From Bigelowiella natans CCMP2755 (taxonomy: Eukaryota > Cercozoa > Chlorarachniophyceae): DNA of 40,000 bases. The stretch lies in contig ADNK01001278.1 of assembly GCA_000320545.1 (NCBI GenBank), positions 1-40,000 on the forward strand, in the 5' to 3' direction. Positions 33,601-40,000 of this stretch are shown here, one piece after another; position 1 is the first letter of the stretch; each line of letters starts with the position of its first letter. The translations under genes and the position numbers were made by a program. Below the pieces are notes generated by a model. That model searched no databases and was not told the DNA's origin. It was given only the letters and a program-made list of their open reading frames with translations.

Positions 33601-34398
33601 CATGGTACTTGATCGGAACGAGTATACATGGCGCTTTCTCATGGAGTGTGATAAAACTTCTTCACTCTAGATTTGGGTACGTCATAGAAACCTATCAGTA
33701 TCCATTCTTCATCGATGTGTCTTCTGCCATTGTCACAGGATTGAGTACACTGTGTTGATATCCTCACAACTCGTCGGCAAAGTTGTCAATAAAGCCCTTA
33801 AGCTACATTTTAACCAAAAAAGGTATTCTCACGCATTACACACCAAGTTCGATACAGTTTACTCAATTTATTGGCTTAATTGATCTGCATTGCAGGCCTA
33901 GCGCATCAGGGAAGACTTCGAATGGGATGCCCAGCTATCATTCCCAACACGCCTTCTTCTTCGCTTCGTATCTCATCCAAAACAGTATAATCCCTCCTGA
34001 GTACTGGCCTTTACCGATATCAGCAGCCTGTCTCGTGGCATATTCCAGGTTGTCTGTCGGCAATTTCATATCAAATGGTGGTGAGATACATGATGAGAAT
34101 AGCGATGTGGCTATGAGAAGGATGGTGATGATGATGATGATGATGATGATAGTGAGTTCTCCTTCCTGTATGACAATTAGAGTCGGCATCCAAATGCACA
34201 GCTTCGACCAAGTAATAGGTTTGTTCCTCAAAAATTGTATGCGACGTTTCTTCCGAACCTTACATAACCAATGTCATTCATTCAGTTGGCAGTTGCGTAG
34301 GCATGGCACAGTCTTGGTTCTCAACCCTCCTCGTCACTATCCTCAAAAATAAGTTTCTCTCCGATTCATCCCCCATGGTGATCGTTCACATAATATAG
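33601..34398 (+). CDS. PAP2-family lipid phosphate phosphatase (LPP-epsilon / dolichyl-diphosphatase-like), 5' exon missing
   Basis: Exons 33601-33676, 33739-33822, 33896-34048, 34181-34218 and 34286-34398 agree in phase. The three PAP2 motifs are visible. Motif 1 is KLHFNQKRPSA (K-x6-RP). Motif 2 is GMPSYHSQHAFFFASYLIQ (PSxHS; the second Ser of the usual PSSHS is Tyr here). Motif 3 is SRVGIQMHSFDQVIG (SR-x5-H). Hydrophobic segments include YTVLISSQLVGKV, ISAACLVAYS and MAQSWFSTLLVTIL. LNQKRP and MPSxHxQ followed by a 'SQVvvG'-type ending are closest to plastid LPP-epsilon and to dolichyl-diphosphatase. The reaction would be dephosphorylation of a lipid phosphate or diphosphate in a membrane. 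The N-terminal exon(s), with any targeting sequence, were not found. A GAT/ATG tract (34124-34150) lies 30 bases before the acceptor at 34181. Confidence 0.82.
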
Positions 34399-35042
34399 CA
34401 ATCCGGAAAATAGAAGCAGCGGAGGTGGAGATGCTTTATTCATAATATGTATGCTGCCTTGCCTTCATCATTTACCTGGTATGCGACGATTAAATAGCTT
34501 GTTGCACGAAGAACGCAGTAAGAAATTTCATACCAATTACCTCCTAAGAATATCGGTTGATTTCACAGATATGCATGACGGTATTAGACATTTATACCAT
34601 ATCAATATAAATATCAGTGTAGCATTGCATGTACAATCATGTTTATCTTGCCCGTCGGCTGCGTGTCACACGATGAATGCTGTTACGCTGTTAAATCTAC
34701 ATGAAAGCCCAATATTTCGTGCAGCAGAGCTAGACACATATCACATTATAGATACTTTGCTGCGTGCTTTGTATTCGTCTCTGCTTACGCGAGAAATTCA
34801 CCAGCTGCGACTCTTTCCTCTAAGTTACGCTCGGGTGGGCTGCATCCCTATATTTTGCGTCTCAAAGGCTGGCACTTTGATGAAAATCGATAGACACACA
34901 TGCGTTTTATCAGTGGGTATAGTCTATAAGAAGGTAATATGCTACTATAGATTTGATTCTAGACTCATTCGAAACTGACAATACCATGTACTCCACAACG
35001 ATTAAAATATGTCGTAAACTACCGGCGACGTGATCGTCAACT
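34399..35042. other. Convergent intergenic block between the PAP2 and type II membrane protein genes
   Basis: The plus-strand ORF here (34451-34978) has no recognisable domain. The sequence (about 34560-34990) contains the GTATAGTCTATA, GCATG and ATAGATAC-type words seen in other convergent blocks. I regard the ORF as chance, with low certainty. Confidence 0.35.
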
Positions 35043-36218
35043 TTAACACATCAAGAATCCATGCGAATTCATAACACTACGTCTTTGGGTTCTGTTAGAT
35101 CTTGGGAGGTAATTCTTCATACAGTGCCAATAAGTTGCTGATGTACACAGTACCCTCCTTTGGTTTTCGGCTCGCACATATCTCTGATCAATCCGAAAAA
35201 AATACATGCTATCGCCCCAACCTTTTGTGGCCAACTTATAATAACCTTCTGGTGAACATCTAAAATTAAAACTAGAATATTTCAAGAAATCTTGGATAAT
35301 ATCCCTAAACTGTCTTGCTGTTCCTCCAAAAAGCTTGTTGGCTCCTCGAAAGTTTGCAAAAAATGTCTTGTCTGAAACCCCACCATTTCCACATGCGCGA
35401 TCCACAACTACATTAGCTTTATTTTCATGTGCGAAACTCATCATCCGAGTTGCATTGTAGAATAAGTGACGTGGCGTATTCCAAAGATACACGGTGTCTT
35501 CCCTCTCCCAGAGCACATGCGAATAATTGTATGCATTGATCATCTGTTGTCCCAAGTGCCTCAAGTAAAGCTGTACATACCAGCTGGGCCAACGATCGTC
35601 AAAATGCTGTCCACATGCAGAGCTCTCTGCTTTTTTCCTCCACATTTTATTGGCCTCATTGAAACTTCTCGTAATTTGTTCATGGGACACGGACTTAATA
35701 TGAACCCTCCTAGCACCGCTCCCTTGGAAAAATCCTTTTATTACTTTCACTTCAAAAGCGTCATCTTCGTAGGGCGGACAAACTGCCGCCGGGGGGTGTG
35801 CCTCAGGGTTTCCAAATCCTTCCTGTAAGACCAGGAACACATCGACTGGACACTCTCCAAATAAATATCCGAGAGCACTCCCGTCTTTCGATGAAGAGAA
35901 ATTCAAGAAGTGATATCGATCACGGTAGATGAATCTTCGGTACAAACCAGTAATGAGAATAGCGGTAGTGTGTGTACATTGAGATGCTGCTTCATTACCG
36001 TCGACCCTTTCCACATAATCGAATGTTTTTGCTTGAACGATGGTTAGAGAATTTTTCGTGTTGTACTTGCTTGTGACTCCTCCTCCTTCATCATGTACTT
36101 GCAGCATTATCAATTTGCTTCGGAAGAGGTCTGGGTGAATGCCCCGGAAGATCATGTACGTACCCATGACAAGCACCCCCAAGCTGAATCCCTGGCTAAA
36201 ATCTCGGCTCGATTTCAT
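35043..36218 (-). CDS. Uncharacterised type II membrane protein, glycosyltransferase-like, intronless, 391 aa
   Basis: A single ORF starts MKSSRDFSQGFSLGVLVMGT, with one hydrophobic segment at about residues 10-26 and a large C-terminal domain, the layout of Golgi type II enzymes. Lumen-type features include many Cys and several N-x-S/T sites (NYS, NAT, NFS). The segments ILITGLYRRFIYRDRYHFLN, DRWPSWYVQLYLRHLGQQMI and DTVYLWNTPRHLFYNATRMM followed by VVDRACGNGGVSDKTFFANF recall plant/algal uncharacterised glycosyltransferase-like proteins in which a pivotal acidic residue follows a 'yvi..RdD' strand. Here WEREDTVYLW could play that part. I cannot name the reaction. The lack of introns is notable beside its split neighbours. 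The 3' end converges with the PAP2 gene. Confidence 0.6.
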   Translation of the reverse strand: MKSSRDFSQGFSLGVLVMGTYMIFRGIHPDLFRSKLIMLQVHDEGGGVTSKYNTKNSLTIVQAKTFDYVERVDGNEAASQCTHTTAILITGLYRRFIYRDRYHFLNFSSSKDGSALGYLFGECPVDVFLVLQEGFGNPEAHPPAAVCPPYEDDAFEVKVIKGFFQGSGARRVHIKSVSHEQITRSFNEANKMWRKKAESSACGQHFDDRWPSWYVQLYLRHLGQQMINAYNYSHVLWEREDTVYLWNTPRHLFYNATRMMSFAHENKANVVVDRACGNGGVSDKTFFANFRGANKLFGGTARQFRDIIQDFLKYSSFNFRCSPEGYYKLATKGWGDSMYFFRIDQRYVRAENQRRVLCTSATYWHCMKNYLPRSNRTQRRSVMNSHGFLMC

Positions 36219-37733
36219 CTCGTCCTAGCTCTACCTAAACTCCCCCCCAGCTCAAGTGCTTGAGGTGTTCCTTTTCGTTCGATGCAACTCACAGATTCGA
36301 GCACGGCGATGCACAGGAGGACGACTTGGTATTCTCCATGCAGTCAAAATCAGACTTTTTTTTAGGCAAAATTCCGCGGTTTCGATCGTAAGCAAGAACT
36401 GAATCCAGTTGGGGTTTTCAAGTGATACGACATGAGTGAGTGTTTGTCGTACGACGCGTAATTTTCGGTCTACGACGTCGCTTCAGTAAATCAAGTTGGA
36501 CAGCATTTTATCGTTAAAACTTCTGACCGCTGAACACTCTGCCGGTGGTCAGAAATTTTACAAGAAGAAGACGCAAAACGATGAGCGAGACAAAACGCCG
36601 ATCATGTCGCAACTTTGATTTCGCTTGGACCACATCTCTTGGTTGGCTGTTGCAAAAGAATGGCGGCCAGTCGTTCCGGCAGGTGTGCTGAAACGACGAG
36701 GATGGCCACGTCTGCTAAGTTAGGATTATTCTTCATCGCCTTGCTGGCACTGATAGTGGTCTGAACCTTTTGTATCATAGTCCTTGATTTTATGCAAAAG
36801 GGCTTCTGCTCGTTCTGCTGCTCGTTCATTCTTATCTCGTTTTTACCGATGGCCTCCCGTGGTGTAGGACGGTAGGTTTGAGAACATAATGATATGCTAT
36901 CTCTGCTATGTGACAGACCACCAGTTTCAAAAGAATGGCGACAGGTCATATTGGGTCATCACAGCGGCATTCTTCAGTATCCATATCATCATCACTCCCA
37001 GCATCGGCTGCAAAGTCTCTGCCATTTCCATCACGGCAGTCCGTGAAATTCAAGCCTCTTGGTCCTCGTCGCCGCTTCCTCAAACGATGCAATGCTGATA
37101 TAGGGGTTTGAATCCAAAAAACAATAAAACAAACCTACGGCATCTAGCATTCCCCAAGCAATCGTCCTGATGATGAGAGAGCACACCATGCCTAATTACT
37201 TGTGTACTTTCGCTTTTAGCCGCGAGAGGTGGAGGTCGATATGATGCCGGTGAACGACGCTCTCCGATCCGCTCGGTATAAAAGGGATAATGACTAAATA
37301 GTGACAATCAGTTACTCAAAATCACCTTAAATTGAAAGAATTCTCAAACTTAAAATGAACGAAACAGTCTCTTAAATAGCAGTGAGCCAGCAATTTCCTT
37401 GTATCTCATTTGTTCTATAAAATAAATAGCCAAAATGGTGGTGGTGGACTCCAGAAGGGGTCGTCATCATCATCTTCGAGTTTAGAGTACACTTCTCGCT
37501 CGGATGCCGCGGCGATGGTCATAGCACTCACATCCTCAAAACAGAAACGTTCTTTCAAAAAATTGAGCGAGCCGTTAACAAATGCACCATAACCTACTGC
37601 CTACATACTTTGGAACTTCTGATATACTTAGCATGCTTAACATTCTCTGTGTGTTTGATGGTTGCGTGAGGAGTACATGTATTCAATGAAGACTTGATTC
37701 ATTGGTCAATTATTGATTAATCATTTTCTTCAG
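36219..37733. other. Region with possible 5' exons of the ABC1K gene and an ambiguous antisense ORF
   Basis: On the plus strand, ATG 36935 opens a Ser/Arg-rich stretch (SSVSISSSLPASAAKSLPFP, then RRRFLKRCNAD) that looks like a transit peptide. It ends in phase 0 at a possible GTTTGA donor (37105). On the minus strand, the overlapping ORF 36949-36602 (LADVAILVVSAHLPERLAAI near its end) also has protein-like composition. Only one can be real. A serine-rich plus-strand segment at 37432-37516 between AG and GT could be another ABC1K exon but does not match phase with the first. Confidence 0.35.
36602..36949 (-). CDS. Hypothetical 115-codon ORF, doubtful
   Basis: An uninterrupted ORF with a C-terminal half of natural composition (MIQKVQTTISASKAMKNNPN, then LAAILLQQPTKRCGPSEIK). 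No family is recognised and no splice sites are needed. It overlaps antisense a candidate transit-peptide exon for the ABC1K gene, and the two cannot easily both be right. Confidence 0.25.
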   Translation of the reverse strand: MTCRHSFETGGLSHSRDSISLCSQTYRPTPREAIGKNEIRMNEQQNEQKPFCIKSRTMIQKVQTTISASKAMKNNPNLADVAILVVSAHLPERLAAILLQQPTKRCGPSEIKVAT

Positions 37734-38644
37734 GCTCGTGAGATGAAGAATATCGCTCGGAATCCAGCTCTTCTCGATGTACTAACCGTGCTTGATTCGT
37801 TATTATCCAACCATTGTACACGTGCGTAAAATATGATATCTGTGCGTGTGTGCGTGCATCATGTTCAGGTGATATACTCGGACCCATATGTACCCGCAGA
37901 GCTTGACGCCGCCCTCAAAAATAATAAATTCGAGGTAATTGTATAGAGTTCACAGCGACCATGATGATTGTAGCGGTAATTATATAGAGTTCACAGCGAC
38001 CATGATGATTGTAGCGGCCAATGCTACTTTCGATGACGAGTATTTTCTCTCGCTTCTTCCCCTCCACCCTCGATAGGTGGCACAGCGCGGCGCAACTGTG
38101 ATAAGCTCCCTGGGTTCCTTCATTGCCAAAACCCTCCTTCTGTAAGCTTTAAGTCGCACTCTAACGATGATGATACGTAGCCAGAAATACCTATGAGGAT
38201 GATCTCTTTCGCCAGTATTGATCAGAACATTCTGTCGTTGGATGCTCAACTCATAGTCGCATGCCGCTTGCTTTGGGACACACCGCCTTTCTCTTCCTCT
38301 TCTTCTTCTTCTTCTTCTTCTTCTTCTTCTATTACAGGTATTCTGCAGGCAACTTGGAAGCGTCGAAGGGAGAGCTCGCCCAGGAGCTCAAGATAAGACT
38401 CATCAACCTAGGGCCTTCGTTTGTCAAGTTCGGTCAGGTTCTCGCCAAAACTACGAGCGAATACTAATAATTCGAGTATTGTACACACACACACACACAC
38501 ACATACACACATATAGGCTCTGTCCACTCGGCCGGATGTTACCCCACCCGAGTTCATTGAGGTAGTACCGTGCATTTAGCATGCATTGAGGATGACTCCA
38601 GTTCTAAACAAGATGACTTTTGACGGAGGCGGCGGCGCTAAGCA

Positions 38645-38688
<44 letters not shown>

Positions 38689-39122
38689 TGTATGAATATG
38701 TAAAAATGTGATATAAACACAGGTTCTCTCGAGCTTACAGGACAAGCTTCCCTCTTTTCCAGATGACACGGTACTGATCGCCTTTCGATATATTTCGAAA
38801 AGGAAGAAGTATATAACAGGGGGGGGGTTCATGAAAAAGAGGAAGGCGGGTGCAAAAGCCGACATCAACCAAACAAATGGGCCTAGATATGCATCCGATG
38901 TCGGCAATATTCTTACTTCTCATCCTCTTCCTAACAACTCGGCATGCATGCATGGTGCTGCTGCTGCTTCTTGTCGTGGCGACTTTCTTCTTAGGCCCGT
39001 GCGCTGATAGAATCAGAGCTCGGAAAACCGATTGACTCCATCTTTTCTGAGTAAAAACGAGCACTGTTTTTTGATGATGATGATGATGATGACGACTAAC
39101 AAAAATAGACGTTCGCATCATG

Positions 39123-39169
<47 letters not shown>

Positions 39170-39710
39170 TGATACATGTTGAGTACACATGGGGTGGGGC
39201 AGTGATTGCTGGGTACGTACATTGTCGGGTTTGATCGACACTAATTCAGGGCTGCATTTTGTTCTCCCTGAAACCTCTCTCTCTTTCTCTCATTTCCTCC
39301 TTCCTTGCTGCTTCTTCATGATCATTATCTCTTTTGTGGTTGATTGGTTCTCCGCAGAATATCTTCGGAACCTGTAGCTGCTGCCTCTTTAGGGCAAGTA
39401 TACAAAGGCAAGTTGATATCTGGCGAGGAAGTTGCAATCAAGGTAACATTTGTACTAACTAGAATAAGTGGTGGTAGAAGTAGCGCTGTAGCAGTTTTTC
39501 GCAGTATATATTACCTGCTACTACTACCACTGCTACTACTACTTTTTGACGTTGACAGCAGGGCATCATTGAGTGTTATTTTTTTTATGATGTACCATTT
39601 ATTGATGATTTGTGGATGAGGACAGATAGTAATAGTAGTAGCAGTAGTAGTAGTAGTGGGAGCAGTAGTCGTAGGCGCTCACTAGGTATTGTGCGTGGGT
39701 GTGTGTTTGC

Positions 39711-39749
<39 letters not shown>

Positions 39750-40000
39750 TCAACGATCGAAAGGTGCAACGACCGAATATCGTGGAGGGAATTAGCATCG
39801 ATATGCTGCTACTCAGGAGACTTACACAATGGGTAGTAGTAGTAGTAGAGACGCAGCAGCATTATTAGTAGTATTAGTAGCCGTACGACGGAAATACTTC
39901 CTACGATACTAATCGTTATTATTACAGGTTGATGCAAACGTCAATATCGGGCCTCTTGCAACATCGGTCCTTACCCCTCTTGTCGATGAATTCGCGGCAC
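37734..40000 (+). CDS. ABC1K (ABC1/ADCK/UbiB) atypical kinase, 5' end uncertain, truncated by the right edge
   Basis: Clear exons: 37734-about 37821, 37869-37934, 38077-38141, 38338-38437, 38517-38561, 38723-38770, 38995-39050, 39358-39442, 39764-39832 and 39928-40000. All from 37869 on agree in phase; the donor of the first is unsolved, because the apparent GTGCGT donor gives phase 1 where phase 0 is needed. Family hallmarks are in order: LGPSFVKFGQALSTRPDVTP (KxGQ motif), VLSSLQDKLPSFPDD, ALIESELGKPIDSIFSE, ISSEPVAAASLGQVYKGKL (the A-rich loop that replaces the kinase glycine loop), EEVAIK (ATP lysine) and VQRPNIVEGISIDMLLLRRL. The catalytic loop lies beyond the window. ABC1 kinases support coenzyme Q synthesis in mitochondria or prenyl-lipid metabolism in plastid plastoglobules. 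A possible transit-peptide exon at 36935-37105 favours an organelle. Introns hold CA, CT and GT arrays. Confidence 0.9.
37935..38016 (+). repeat. 41-bp tandem duplication starting exactly at a 5' splice site
   Basis: Two 41-bp copies, 37935-37975 and 37976-38016, differ at one base (GTAATTGTATAG against GTAATTATATAG). The first copy begins at the donor of the ABC1K exon that ends at 37934. Confidence 0.93.
38482..38681. repeat. Two (CA)n arrays flanking an ABC1K exon
   Basis: CA arrays at about 38482-38510 and 38648-38681 lie in the introns on each side of the 45-base exon 38517-38561. The first ends six bases before the acceptor AG. Confidence 0.9.
39126..39164. repeat. (CT)n microsatellite in an ABC1K intron
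   Basis: About 39 bases of CT inside the intron 39051-39357. A GAT/ATG tract lies nearby at about 39075-39092. Confidence 0.9.
39714..39745. repeat. (GT)n microsatellite upstream of an ABC1K acceptor
   Basis: About 32 bases of GT ending some 18 bases before the acceptor at 39764. Confidence 0.9.

Noticed and set aside
34451-34978. 175-codon plus-strand ORF
   Set aside because: It lies in a convergent spacer of peculiar word composition, and no domain, signal or splice support is visible.

Overview
This is a nuclear window from an intron-rich eukaryote, most likely a single-celled alga. Every recognisable protein is split into short exons by spliceosomal introns, mostly tens to a few hundred bases long. 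Simple repeats are everywhere, and 14 to 16 genes sit on both strands. An ABC1K kinase of the plastid/mitochondrial type, an LPP-epsilon-like PAP2 phosphatase and a GNAT with a presequence-like N-terminus suggest a plastid. A paired DPxDGKxY motif, which I associate with stramenopile-type algae, hints at a secondary-plastid lineage. The exact taxon cannot be fixed from this sequence. I assembled exons by hand from GT..AG boundaries, reading-frame phase and family conservation. Where all phases close, the model is well supported even though no transcript data were used.

Layout from left to right. The 3' part of an unknown minus-strand gene runs off the left edge (1-985). A large minus-strand gene with a possible helical head and a long disordered tail follows (2777-5742). 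An intronless plus-strand gene carries four SAP-like repeats (6191-7414). A small unknown minus-strand gene (8624-9015) precedes a complete 15-exon phosducin-like protein gene (10262-13369, minus) and an uncertain minus-strand gene (13790-14557). A plastid-type GNAT (16163-17455, minus) faces a NAA10-like N-terminal acetyltransferase (18022-19249, plus). Next come a class V PLP aminotransferase-fold enzyme with a signal peptide (20019-22123, minus), a four-TM MARVEL-like protein ending in a WW domain (23011-23900, minus), and a complete TRDMT1/Dnmt2 tRNA methyltransferase (24546-26633, plus). The right part holds an ArfGAP with repeated FxFLG motifs (27355-30446, minus), the paired DPxDGKxY protein (31825-32846, minus), a PAP2 phosphatase (33601-34398, plus), an intronless type II membrane protein (35043-36218, minus), and an ABC1K kinase that runs off the right edge (37734-40000, plus).

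The genes are a mixed housekeeping set, not an operon-like system: protein folding, N-terminal acetylation, tRNA methylation, vesicle traffic, lipid phosphate metabolism and quinone/plastid kinase functions. Two structural themes stand out. Spaces downstream of gene 3' ends are filled with compositionally peculiar non-coding blocks, rich either in TGCA/CACGTG words or in GCTA/TAGC words. Introns are loaded with microsatellites, often just upstream of the 3' splice site. I saw no tRNA or rRNA gene, transposon, CRISPR array or viral gene.
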